A DNA stretch of 64,000 nucleotides from Isoetes taiwanensis (Eukaryota > Streptophyta > Lycopodiopsida > Isoetales > Isoetaceae), in NCBI GenBank assembly GCA_021234155.1, contig JAJEKV010000001.1, positions 38,114,826 through 38,178,825 of the forward strand, given 5' to 3'. The notes under the pieces are model-generated. The model was not told the origin of the DNA. It saw nothing but the letters and a program-made list of their open reading frames with translations, and did not search any database. Shown piece by piece: positions 45,657 to 56,065 of the stretch. A program made the position numbers and the translations under genes. The stretch's first letter is position 1; each line of letters opens with the position of its first letter.

Positions 45657-46886
45657 TTAATAGTATTCCTTCTTTATGTATTTAGCTAGCTTTAAGTCCT
45701 TGGGCATGCATGTCACCCTTTTGGCATGGATTGCACACGCTACCGAGTTTTCAAAACTTTGTACTACGTGCTGCTCGGCTGCCTCCTGGAGCGCTAGTAG
45801 CATGTCATCCGTGACCCTCTTTGCGTTGTCGAATTCTTGTAATATTTCGTGAGTGAGTCTCACGAAGGGGGCTCTTGGTATCAAAAGTCCATAGCTCCTC
45901 TGGAAATGTCTGATCTCCCGAGCAGCTCTGGAAAAACGTGAGTCAGCCTTTCATTTAACCGGCTTCCTCGGAGGTGTTGGTCTCTCTAGGGGCGGCTTCA
46001 GTGTGTTCTTCTTTGTTGGCCGTCCTCCCTTCACGTAGGTGACCTTGTGCTCCTCGTAATACTTGGAGTACGCCTCGTACATTTTTATGTACTGGGTGTA
46101 CTCCTTGACCTTCTTCCTGTACTCAAGATCCTGCTTGAGTACATATGACTTCCGCTGCGGCCTCGGCTTCTTGTTGTCATTGCTCGAGTGCTTCGGTGAA
46201 GGCCACCTAGTGTACGGGGGTACCTCTGCTACCTGCTCCTCATTCGCGTTTGCTGGGTTCGAGGGTCCTGAGCCCTCAGCTGGGGAGGGAACCCTTCTTT
46301 CCTCATCGACTCGGTCGGATGAGGATGGAAAACTTCTCGTGGTCGGCTCTGAATGGCGGCGATTTGGCCGGGGCCGTCTTCAATTTCCGCTTCGTGTCTT
46401 TTGGCAGTGCAGGGGCTTTCTCCTTGTCTGCTTTCTTCTTCAAGCGCTCCTCCCTGCGCTTCCTCCTCTCCTCCTTCTTATGCCTCCTCTCTTCAGTTTT
46501 CGGCGTTCCTCCTTCTCTCGCCGGTGCTCCTCCTTTGTCTTCTTTACTTCAGTTCCTTCGCCCTCCCGTTTTCTCTTCTTTTCCTTTTTCGCCAGGTTCA
46601 CGAGCTCCCTCTGGAGCTCCTTACTCAACATTTCTGCAGCTTCTTCTTCTGTAACTTCTTCAGCCCCCTCCTCAAGGTCTTGGGGCCGATGCTCCTCCTG
46701 GTGCTCAGGGGCCTGGTGCTCAGGGGCCTCCTCTTGGGCATCTGGGTTGGGCTGAGCCTCCTGCTCCTCCTGTTCCCGCCTGGCTCGCTCCTGAGCCTGG
46801 CAGGCCTTCTGTTGAGCTGCTAGCTCTTGGGCGCTGGTATGACCAGGGGGAACTACGATACTGGCATTTTGTTTGGTGCGGGCCAT
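45657..46886 (-). pseudogene. Histone H3-like gene of the retroelement, copy 2
   Basis: Minus strand; starts at 46886 with MARTKQNASIVVPP (an upstream in-frame ATG at 46967 is also possible). The linker is better preserved here: QKACQAQERARREQEEQEAQ, then EEVTEEEAAEMLSKELQREL and KEKKRKREGEGTEVKKTKEE. A frameshift near 46500 leads to a false stop at 46440, and a nonsense change (AGA to TGA, about 45950) lies before the fold. The fold itself (45884-45657, plus the upstream LLIPRAPF region) reads LQEAAEQHVVQSFENSVACA and IHAKRVTCMPKDLKLAKYIK. It differs from copy 1 by a few substitutions. Both copies sit at the same position behind the PBS, so the gene belongs to the element. Confidence 0.9.
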
Positions 46887-47097
46887 GTTTTGGTTTGAAG
46901 CAATCTGAGCTCGGGCGCCTAAAAATCGTCTTCGGGACGAGCTGTTCTCTGAAGGCGCTGAGGACAAATGAGGAACCCTAATTTTCTATTTATAGGTTGG
47001 GATAATTTCGGGTTTGGACCTGCAATTCCATATTAGGCCAATCTAGAAGGTATTAGTGTAGATATGAGGAGTACATTAGGTTTATTTAGCCAATCCA

Positions 47098-47167
47098 CCA
47101 CTCACACAGTGCGAGGGGAGCACTTTTGAGCATGGTCAAAAGTGGTCTGGGCGCACTCTGTGAGGGA
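47098..47167. repeat. Long hairpin element, copy 8 of 9
   Basis: Complete; upstream of H3-like copy 2. Counterpart of the deleted copy at 39623. Confidence 0.9.
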
Positions 47168-47310
47168 TCACCTCCTTTTGGGTCCAATTTTCAATCTACA
47201 AGGGCTTTCTTAGTGTTTTAACATGCAAAACTAGCTAAATCTATGTAATAAGCTGAACTGTACTGTCAGATTAGCTAAATTATGCATCTAACTAGGTCAA
47301 CATGGGTCCA

Positions 47311-47381
47311 CCACTCACACAGTGCACGAGGAGCAATTCTGAGCATGGTCAAAATTGGTCTGGGCTCACTCTGTGAGGGGT
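47311..47381. repeat. Long hairpin element, copy 9 of 9
   Basis: Complete; nearest to the PBS. Inner arms CAATTCTGA/TCAAAATTG carry the same paired substitution as copy 5. Confidence 0.88.
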
Positions 47382-47582
47382 CACCTCTTTTGGACAATTT
47401 AGGTTGGGTTTTTGCTAAAACTTATTACTAACTGAGCATTAACCTATTTACTACACTAGAAATTGGAAAAAAAACTTCCAATTTTTGAGGTTCCTGCTTG
47501 GGTGGCTATTTCCCAAGACTTGAGTCTACTGTTAGTCCTATAGGAAAAATGGTCAGTGCTCGATCTTGGTCTACCAGGATCA

Positions 47583-47595
47583 TGCTCTGATACCA
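47583..47595 (-). other. Primer-binding site of internal region 2
   Basis: TGCTCTGATACCA, inverse of the initiator tRNA-Met primer-binding sequence, one base from the LTR at 47597. Confidence 0.95.
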
Positions 47596-47596
47596 C

Positions 47597-49186
47597 TGTG
47601 ACGTCCCCTGCTTCTTATACGATGCACACATCGTATTCGAAGACGGAGCATTCCCCCTGACAGCCAACTGGTAGGGGCCATCCACCTGACTCCACTCCTA
47701 GTGGAATGAGCCAGCAAGGGAAGAGTGGATGTGTCATTCACCCGTCTCCCATCGGGTCGACCTATCTGCGGAAGCGTGAATAAACATGAGCACATAACAC
47801 AATATAACAATACAATCACCTCGAAGGGTGAAACATCATATCCTCATCAATATAACAACATCAACATGAACATCAACAGCAGAGGGAATTCCTACCCAGG
47901 GCTCAGACTCAAGGGTATGACTGACGGCTTGGGCCTCCAGAAGTCGTTGCAGACAGAATTCATGGCACATGGATTTGGCTGGCATATGAACATGGCTAAG
48001 AGTAGTCCACTCCATCCGCCCCTCCTGTGCACACTTTGCAGATTGGGTTGAAAAGTGTTGGGACTGGACCGTAGCCTGCCAGGTGCATAGCCTAAAGGGC
48101 TACTACTGGGTTGCATCTCCCCAGCCCTGATGAGGCAGGAAGTGAGTCGCCTCTCCTCCAGGGACTTCCATGCCCAACACAAGTGACTAGAGGGCCACTG
48201 CCCTTATTCGACTTGAACCCAATGGAGAGTGATGCATCACTCCATGGGTGTCGAGCTCATGCCTTGCCCACACGCAGTGGCAAGCCATTAAGCCTAGTCC
48301 ACAGGGATCCCCGGTAGGCTTTACACACCAGAGGGATCGTTCTTTGTTGGGACAAGTATCCCATTGTTCTGCCGGTCTAGCCCCTCAACCCACAACCCGG
48401 TGGGCTCCTGTGCACAGGCTGCATTAATTGGGAGCTAGTAGGCTACCTATGATCATCTGCTACACAAGCTTTAGGCCTCTACCCCCCTTCCCAATACATG
48501 GAGGTCACAGAGTGAAATACCAACATCATCACATACTGAAATGAAGAACATCATCTAATCTATCTACCTAAACATGTAGAGTTAGGTTCCTTAGTTAGGG
48601 CTTATGATCTTGGGATCTACAAGGCCTCTATGGCTGAATGAATATGCTAAACTACCTTACTGCCTAGCCCAAAGGCGGCTTTGCACAACAGAATGGCTGA
48701 TTACCTGGTCCTTGACCTGCTCCAGATCCTCGGAATGCATCCATGTCCCTGATCTTGCTGAAAATGGCTGCTACTCGACGATCTGTTGTGCAAAGGCGGC
48801 TTTACAGAGCCTGGCAATGCGAATTTGGTTCCTAGCTTGGTCGGAATGGCTCAAGGGAACCCTAAATGCGAAAAGGGAAAGGAGCTCTATGAAAACCCTA
48901 AAATGCAAAGAGAAGAAAAGGGTTTATGGTTTAGGGTTTAAGGGGGAGCCCTTATATAGAAACCCTTAGGGTTAGGTTTAATATTGGCAAATGGGGTTTA
49001 GCCATTTGGCAATGGGGTCCATGGGGTTTATAATTGTGTATGTTTATTTAACATGCACAATATTCGAAGTTGCCCCCCTAGGTGCAACCTATTATGGCCA
49101 CCAAGTACATGTCATCCGTGACATGTACGGGTGACGTGGCAGTATAATATACGTATTCGGGGCATATATTATGCTGGAATGTCACA
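47597..49186 (-). repeat. Right LTR copy (C), 1590 bp
   Basis: Longest copy, TGTGACGTCC to GGAATGTCACA. It is the 5' LTR of the block (minus strand) and so would hold its promoter. Small indels relative to copy B show that the copies have diverged by more than a few bases. Confidence 0.93.
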
Positions 49187-49386
49187 TCTGCCAAATATGA
49201 GTGTTGCTAATATTCATTTCTTGCCCTTGCTGGAGCGTTTTGATGAGTGCATTGCGTGAGTACCCAGCATTTACATCTGCTCTTTTCATCTTGATGTTAG
49301 CTACTGTTCTACGGTGAAGTTATGTGGGTAATAATTCTCAATATGCTGACTTGGGCGTTTATCTCATCAAGTTCAAACAGTTGCAG
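49187..49386 (+). pseudogene. COG3: COG3, right exon fragments
   Basis: Directly after the LTR, 49187-49255 reads PNMSVANIHFLPLLERFDEC then I. A short GT-AG intron (49256-49319) follows, and 49320-49386 gives YVGNNSQYADLGVYLIKFKQ then LQ, all matching COG3. The codon split across the intron (GC|T) is kept in frame. The donor after LQ is GCAAGT, a GC-AG type. About 17 family residues (the RSKLxYFDELE region) between the left and right pieces are missing. No later COG3 exon was found. Confidence 0.87.
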
Positions 49387-49389
49387 GCA

Positions 49390-50770
49390 AGTGCTACGTT
49401 ATTCTGCACTACTCGTATAAAGGAAAGGAATCTGCATGGGATGGTGAAAATCTAAATAAATTGATAAACTTAATTAAAACTTTAAGCACCAAACTGTTAT
49501 AATTGTACAAAAAATAATATGGGTGCTGAACATTGTGAATATGTCATTATGGAGTGGTTACAACTTATAAGCGACCCATCCCTTGTCAAGGCAGTGAGGC
49601 ATATTTTATCTTACGCCACAATTTGGGCCTCCTTTAAAGGGCAACCAATTGATGCGTCAGCATCTTGTTTTTCACTATATCTCAAAAATTTGGTTCGTAG
49701 GCCTAGGCCCTTTTAGGGCGAACAACAATATAGGCATTTCATAGTTCGGCCTCCTCCCAATGTCCTTTCCTTTCAAGCAGTCACCAATTGCGCATCTTCA
49801 ATCCCTGAGCCATAAGCAGTCATTGTCATCTTCTTTGTACAAAAACTTATTGACTACTACGAGGTTACTTAGATAGTATCACTTTATTTATCGTGGTTGT
49901 TTCCACAGTTAATTCTTGGCCCTCAGATTATGGCAGATTCCATGGAATCTTGCGTATCCCAAGCCCAGTCTATTTTGCTCCCTAAAAACACTTGCACAAA
50001 CTAATGGTGCAAGAAGACCATTGCCTTTTCCTCTTTATCAGACATTCATTTTTCTATTGCAACCAACGAACGGACCGGCAGTGTCATTCTGCTCAAGCGG
50101 TCATCTGACATCGATCAACAGGTAAAAATTGCTGGCGCTCCCCATTTATCATGATGTGGCTCCCGCCGGTCGCGGGACCCCCTGGAATCATCTCCCCTGT
50201 TTCCACCCCCCATACAAACGGACCAGCACAAACACAAACTAGCATAAAGACTAGCATCGTGTACAGCCTATTCCTGATGGCATGGACACCAAGACAAGCT
50301 GGCTTTTGCAAAAAACACAGAGCAATCAGAAACACAAACTAGTCCAAAAAAAAACACATGCCCGTGGCAAAAGCCAAACATGAAAAGAAGATGCGCGAAA
50401 CCAAACAAGAAAAGGAGTTGGAGGAATCGAACCCCCCCATTCAGCACCAGCGCCTATACAAGTTACGCACACCACCCACAAATAATCCTGCCAACAACGA
50501 AATATAGCATTGCTAAATCCGCTTCATCATTCAAAGCCTCTGCTATGGGAGCCTATCCATCGTTGCACCTCTGCTCTGTTTTGTTAGATCTATATGTATC
50601 TTTGCCGAACTTGCAGAAGCAAAGAAACGCCGGACCTGCAGAAGAAATGGGAGGCGGGTAAGAAGCCAAACCGTGTCGTGCGACATAGCTATCGAGTCGA
50701 TGTGTTTACACAAAAATTTTGATGGTTGTTTTTTGCCTATTATTTTGCCCTTTCTTGCCTATGCTTTTTT
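49390..50770. other. No gene recognised
   Basis: Open frames at 49519 and 50380 show no motif that I can assign. This could be COG3 intron or unrelated DNA. Confidence 0.45.
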
Positions 50771-50771
50771 G

Positions 50772-50790
50772 AATTGCCAGTAGGGCAATT
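50772..50790. repeat. Palindrome AATTGCC-N5-GGCAATT, same family as 30060
   Basis: Preceded by a T tract and followed by ATAGAGGCCACGATTTGT, paralleling 30060-30115. The similarity weakens after about 60 bases. Between it and 51210 nothing else is recognised. Confidence 0.55.
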
Positions 50791-51215
50791 ATTGGGGGAT
50801 GGATAGAGGCCACGATTTGTCAGTATTGCAGCATATTTTTTATCTACGGCTGTGCAGTTTTAGGATTTGAGGTAGGATTTGAGGGACACCTGAGCATAGT
50901 TAGACGGTGTGGATTTTATGGGAATCTTGATGGAAGGTGGAGATGTGATCTCTGGCTTCTTGACAGCGCCTAGAGGCAGCAAAGCGAAGTAGAGGGGAAT
51001 TTTGTCCCTCTTTTTCCTCGGCATTGGCCAGTGCTCCAATTTCTGGGTTTGTTTTCACAATCCTTTCCTTCTCTATGCCTTCGTAAAAAACAAGGGCTAT
51101 GGCTTGTTTGGCTTTTCTGTTATGATGGGGCAAGAGATAATGGTAACCAGAAGCATTTGTTAGTGGACAAAGAATTAGTGCTAGTTTGTTTCAAGTTGTT
51201 ATTGTAGAAGGTTCA

Positions 51216-51439
51216 TGCTATATGCTAAGGACGTGGAGTCCAAAGATGGCTTTTAGGCCAAAGAGGGCCTTTAGTCCAAAAGGGGGCCTATGGTCCAAAG
51301 AGGGCTTTGGTCCAAAGATGGACCAAAGGGGCGTGCATGCTATATAGTAGCTCGGGGGAGAGCTCTGGGGCAGCTGTGTCATAGCTGAGGGCTCGTGGTT
51401 GGGTGGTGAGATAGCGTGCCACGTCAAGTGTCTGTCTTA
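51216..51439 (+). repeat. 5' LTR
   Basis: Contains short imperfect repeats of GGCCAAAGAGGGCCTTTAGT type (51245-51330), a likely U3 enhancer array, and TATATAG at 51341-51347, a candidate TATA box. Identical to the 3' LTR. Confidence 0.97.
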
Positions 51440-51440
51440 G

Positions 51441-51453
51441 TGGTATCAGAGCA
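51441..51453 (+). other. Primer-binding site
   Basis: TGGTATCAGAGCA, complementary to the 3' end of plant initiator tRNA-Met, one base after the LTR. Confidence 0.97.
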
Positions 51454-51463
51454 ACAAGTTTCG

Positions 51464-52326
51464 ATGGCCGGTTCCCCTGCCAATGTTAACTTGGAAGATG
51501 AAGAGCTCAAGGAAAAACTTTTTGAGTTAGAGCATGATAATTCGCTCATGAGAGAAAAAACTTTTACCGCCGAGAGGCTCGAATTATGAGTCGCAAGAAT
51601 TGGATTCTCTGCTTGGCCTTGAGGTGGCGAATTGCGGCAAAGTCGCGCGAGGCGCCCACGTAGTGGCATCAAAAGCGGTGCCAATGTCAAAATTGAATTC
51701 AAAAAGTATTCACGCCACTAGTGATGCGGATGAATTATTCAGCGTGGCCGGGATTTGAATTCATATTTTGCTAAGACTAAGGATGACGAGGACACTTTCG
51801 GTTATATTTTCTTTGGCGTCATCCGGATGGGGTTGCAAAGGACCTGGTGGCTCGATATCCGGAAGAAACCCGGTCGATCAACCTATTGTTACCTTTGCGG
51901 AATTTGAAAAGCAAATCAAAAATCGTTTTTGGGTCATAATTGGGGAGCGATCTTATCGCTGAATGGAATAAGTTGACCCAACAAAACATGGAAACTATTC
52001 GATCTTTTTTCGCCGACGAAGTTTTAAAGAAAGGACTTGGCTTAGTAAAAATGATCTTTGAGAAGTCCGAAAAACTCATGGGTGGGGTGCATCGTTGGGT
52101 ACGGGCAAAGCTCGACCTGCAAGTTGCCAATCTTTCTTTTGGTGAGCTCTGTAAGATGGCAGAGAAAGTAGAGGAGGAAGGTTTGGCCCTTACTGAAGCC
52201 ATTAATGCTCAACGTGGCCTCAAAGTTTCTATGAAAGAGGCGAGTGGTTTTCGGGATAAATCAATGGGATTTGCTCCAGGGTCTGGGCCATTCAAACGGC
52301 CGCCGCGACACGTGACGCTGCGATAA
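51464..52326 (+). pseudogene. Gag, frameshifted
   Basis: ATG at 51464 opens MAGSPANVNLEDEELKEKLF, a coiled-coil-like start that ends at TGA 51587-51589. After frame changes, FAEFEKQIKNRFW appears near 51897. Open frame 51940-52326 carries AEWNKLTQQNMETIRSFFAD and LSFGELCKMAEKVEEEGLAL, the gag core. At least two frameshifts separate these pieces. Confidence 0.85.
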
Positions 52327-52333
52327 TGAACTG

Positions 52334-52750
52334 TTGGGGCCAAAGAGCCAAAGGAATCGTGATCAAGCACGCAAGAAGCGGCTTATGCGAGAAAATAAGT
52401 GTTTTGTTTGTTATTCAACTGATCATAAGTTTTATGAATGCCCTACTTATTTGGAAAAGAAGAAAGGGGAACGAAAGGAAGCTACACCTACTCTTAAGTC
52501 TGGGACTAAGAAAGAGGATAAAAGTAAGAAAGTAGCTTCTGTTCGCGGAGATGGAAAAGGGAAGAAGGTGGCTACGATGGAAAAATCGGATATGGATTAC
52601 GTTGAGAATAGTAGTCTCTTACGATTTTGGGCTACTATTCAAGATCAAAAAGTACATGTCCTATTCGATCCAGGGCAAAGTGAGTTTGATTTTATTTCGC
52701 TTTCGCTTGGTGAAAGAACTCAAATTAACTTCTATTCCTTTATCAAGTGA
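52334..52750 (+). pseudogene. Gag zinc knuckle and protease N-terminal part
   Basis: CFVCYSTDHKFYEC fits the CX2CX4HX4C nucleocapsid knuckle. A Lys-rich stretch follows. Then VLFDPGQSEFDFIS sits where the aspartic protease D-T/S-G-A-S motif is expected, with Pro in place of Thr/Ser. The frame ends at 52750, and the protease C-terminal part (IILGMPWHKAINPLIDW) resumes in the next frame, so the protease is split. Confidence 0.85.
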
Positions 52751-52771
52751 TGTAGAATTAGCTACGCTTTC

Positions 52772-54379
52772 TTGAATGTTGCTCCTCCGCCTTCTTCATT
52801 TATGGTCAAGGATGTTGAATTTCAATTGCGGGGATATATCTCAGAACGTTCTTTCATGGTTTCTGACCTTGGAGGTATGGATATTATTCTAGGCATGCCA
52901 TGGCATAAGGCTATTAATCCTCTTATAGATTGGAAAGCGGGTATTGTTATGTTATCCTTGGAAGGGGGTAAAAAGACCTTCAAGTTTGTGAAGGATGATA
53001 TTGTATCCCCTATTCCCACAGTTTCTGTTGTACAGTTTAAACGTTTGGCAATGAAAACTCATTTTGTGTATTTGGTGGTTTTGCGTTCTAAGTTAGAAGT
53101 ATCCCCATTAAATGAGCGTCAAACAGTCTTTTTGCATTATTTTGATGATGTCTTTTCAAATGAAATTCCACAAACTTTGCCACCCCAACGTTTGGAGGAC
53201 CACAGGATTGATCTTCTTCCTGGGAAAGAACCTCCTAATCAAGCTCCTTATCGGAGAATGCATGGCCAACAAGTTGAGATTAGGCGCCAGCTTGATGAGT
53301 TGCTTCAAGCTGGATTGATCCGCCATAGTTCTTCACCTTTTGGTGCTCCTGTCTTGTTGGTTAAGAAAAAAGATAATTCCTGGCGCATGTGTATAGATTA
53401 TCGCGCTTTGAATAAGATAACCATAAAGAATCGGTTTCCTATACCAAGGGCGGATGATTTGTTTGATCAACTCCAAGGTGCCACAGTTTTTAGCCGTCTT
53501 GATCTTAAGTCAGGGTATTGGCAACTTAAGGTTGCGCCTGAAGATGTTCACAAGACTGCGTTTAGGACAACCTTTGGACATTATGAGTTTTTAGTCATGC
53601 CATTTGGACTTACAAATGCGCCAGCTTCTTTTGCGAGGCTAATGGGGCGAATATTTGAAGATGTGCATGGGGTTTATGTTGTCGTGTTCTTTGATGACAT
53701 ATTAGTTTTTAGTAAGTCCGAGGAAGACCATTACTTGCATTTGCGGGAGGTTTTCCGTCGGTTAAGGGAGGAGTCTATTACTCTTAATCCTAAGAAAAGT
53801 ATATTTTTCCAATCGGAAATTGAATATTTGGGTCATATTGTTTGCGCTGAGGGTCTTAAAGTTGATCCCAGTAAGGTACAAGCAATTGTGGATTGGCCTG
53901 TACCTACTTCAGTTGCTGCATTGCGTTCCTTTTTGGGCTTATGCAGTTATTATAGGAAGTTTGTACAGAATTTTGCTCGTTTAGCTTCAGATTTATATTT
54001 GTTGCTACGAAAAGACGTTCCTTTCCAATGGAATCATAATCATCAGTTTGCTTTCCAAGTTTTAAAGGATGCCATGGTTAATCCTCCTGTTCTGCGTTTG
54101 CCAAAGTTTGGTCTACCTTTCTTGTTATGTGTTGATGCAAGTGGTATGGCTTTGGGCGCGGTTTTGATGCAGGATGGTCATCCTATTGCTTATGAAAGTC
54201 GGAAGTTTTCTGACACGGAAAGTAGATATAGTGTTTATGATAAGGAATTTCTAGCTGTCATTCATGCTTTGAAAGTGTGGCGACACTATCTTATAGGGTC
54301 AACAGTTCATATTTTGACTGACCACCAAAGCATTAGGCACATTGTTTCACAGAAAACATTATCGGAAAAGGCGGTTTGA
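52772..54379 (+). pseudogene. Reverse transcriptase and RNase H part of pol
   Basis: Frame of 535 codons. Residues about 1-65 complete the protease (IILGMPWHKA). Reverse transcriptase follows: SPFGAPVLLVKKKDNSWRMC, TVFSRLDLKSGYWQ, FLVMPFGLTNAPASF, and the active site VVFFDDILVFSK at about residue 307 (FFDD in place of the usual YxDD). RNase H begins near residue 450 with LLCVDASGMALGAVL, then YDKEFLAVIHALKVW and ILTDHQSI. The frame stops just after SQKTLSEKAV, and the RNase H tail continues in the next frame from 54376 with a 4-base overlap, a frameshift typical of decay. Confidence 0.95.
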
Positions 54380-55743
54380 AATGGGTTGCTTTTATGCAGC
54401 AATATGATTTCTCAGTGGATTATCGTCCTGGTAAAGAGAATGTTGTAGCTGATGCTTTAAGTAGACGTTATGCAGTTTGTTCTCTTTCTATAGCACAATC
54501 CAACCATTTGGAGGAAATGAAGCCATTGTATGCCACTGACCCTGATTATAAGGATATTTGGTTGTTAGCTCAAAATGGCAATGCATATGGATATAAGATC
54601 GTTAATGGGTTCTTGTATAAAGGTCCAAAGCTATGCATTGTTCGGAATTTTCGATCACTTATTCTTAAAGAAGTCCATGATGCACCTACGGCGGGTCATC
54701 GGGGCGTGGGGGCAACTTTGGCAAAGCTTGAACCATACTTTATTTGGCCTGGATTACGGAGAGATGTTTTGGTTCATATTCGCATTGTGTTACTTGTCAA
54801 CGATAAAGAAAGTTTAACAAGAAAACCTCATGGTGTTCCTTTATCCTTGCCTATTAGGAGGCAAAGTGGGAACAGATCACTATGGATTTTATTGTTGGTC
54901 TTCCTCCCGGTTCTCAAGAACACCATCATTTGGACAATTGTTGATTGTTTAACTAAGCACGCTCATTTTATTCCTTGTTCGGATAAGTTGACGGCTTATA
55001 GTGCGGCTACGCTCTTTATCAAAGAGATATTTAGGTTACATGGTTTGCCAAAGATTATTGTATCCGATCGTGATACAAAGTTTACTAGTAAATTCTGGAA
55101 GGCATTATTTATGCAATTGGGGACAGAGTTGAGGTTCTCCACTGCTTTTCACCCAGAAACTGATGGACAATCCGAGGTGGTCAATAAAGTTATTTGTTCC
55201 ATCTTAAGGGGTTTGTCAATGAACATCAAGGTCATTGGGAAGAGTATTTGCCTATTGCTGAATTTGTGTATAATAATACCTATCGGGTCTACCATAAAGA
55301 TGACTCCTTTTCAAAGCGGTCTATGGTCACCAGGCGGGAGCCACTCTTCGAAAGTGTGTGAAGATGTTCCAGTGGCCGATGATTTGGTTATTGAGCATAA
55401 GGATCTCATAGACTTGCTTCAAGTCAGATCACGAGATGCTCAAGCATCTTTTGCAAATAAATCATCTAAGTTGCGGCAACCAATAGTTTTTAAGGAAGGA
55501 GATTGGGTATGGATGAGGATCCATAAAGGCCACTTTAAGAAAGATGCGCGCAAGAAGGATCTTAAGTTGGCACCCCGTTTCCATGGACCATTTCAAGTTA
55601 TTAAAGTGGTCAATGAGAATGCATATCAATTAAGATTGCCTCAAGGTTGGAAAATGCATGATGTAGTGAATGTTTCATTCCTAAAGGCTTATCATGGTAA
55701 GGAGTTACCTCAACTTGGGAGGTTAACTGTTTTAATTGATTGA
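54376..55743 (+). pseudogene. Integrase part of pol
   Basis: Starts with the RNase H tail (VDYRPGKENVVADALSRR). The zinc finger keeps its two His (HDAPTAGH), but its Cys-X2-Cys is in another frame (HCVTCQR near 54785). The core keeps D (WTIVDCLTKHAHF), D (IIVSDRDTKFTSKFW) and E (GQSEVVN). A stretch from about 55200 to 55330 is again out of frame. The C-terminal part (FHGPFQVIKVVNENAYQLRL) leads to the chromodomain. Confidence 0.93.
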
Positions 55744-56008
55744 TGATTCAAGTTCTAGAGCGGAAACAATTTTGGCGGATAAATCCACTAGTGGTTCAAG
55801 ACAATATTTGGTTAAGTTCGCTCACAAACCTTTGGAGGACGCTTCATGGGTGCGTGGCAATGTTTTAGAAGCTTATCCGGATATTCTTAGAGAATATAAA
55901 GATCGGAAAGCAAAGGAAGCCGAGGGACAAGAGGAAGTCCAAGCAACAGGGCTTCTACTAGCCGGCCTAAGCGAGGGGGCCAAGGAAGGATTATGCTCGG
56001 ATGGCTAA
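55736..56008 (+). pseudogene. Integrase C-terminal chromodomain
   Basis: SRQYLVKFAHKPLEDASWV matches chromovirus integrase chromodomains. It overlaps the integrase frame by 8 bases in a different frame. Confidence 0.85.
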
Positions 56009-56065
56009 AGGTATTTAGATACCCTTTTGCAGCAGAGGACTGCTGCAATGTCAAGAGGGGGGGAA

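Larger units (their letters stand above)
34218..49186 (-). mobile_element. Tandem LTR retroelement block (LTR-internal-LTR-internal-LTR)
   Basis: Three copies of one long LTR (TGTGACGTCC ... TGTCACA on the plus strand) lie in the same orientation. Copies at 40025 and 47597 are each preceded on the left by TGCTCTGATACCA, the inverse of a tRNA-Met primer-binding site, so transcription runs on the minus strand. The outermost flanks are TCTGA (34213-34217) and TCTGC (49187-49191), a possible 5-bp target duplication with one mismatch. The right LTR and the middle LTR bound internal region 2; the middle LTR and the truncated left LTR bound internal region 1. Such arrays arise by unequal recombination between LTRs. 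The block splits COG3. Confidence 0.85.
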
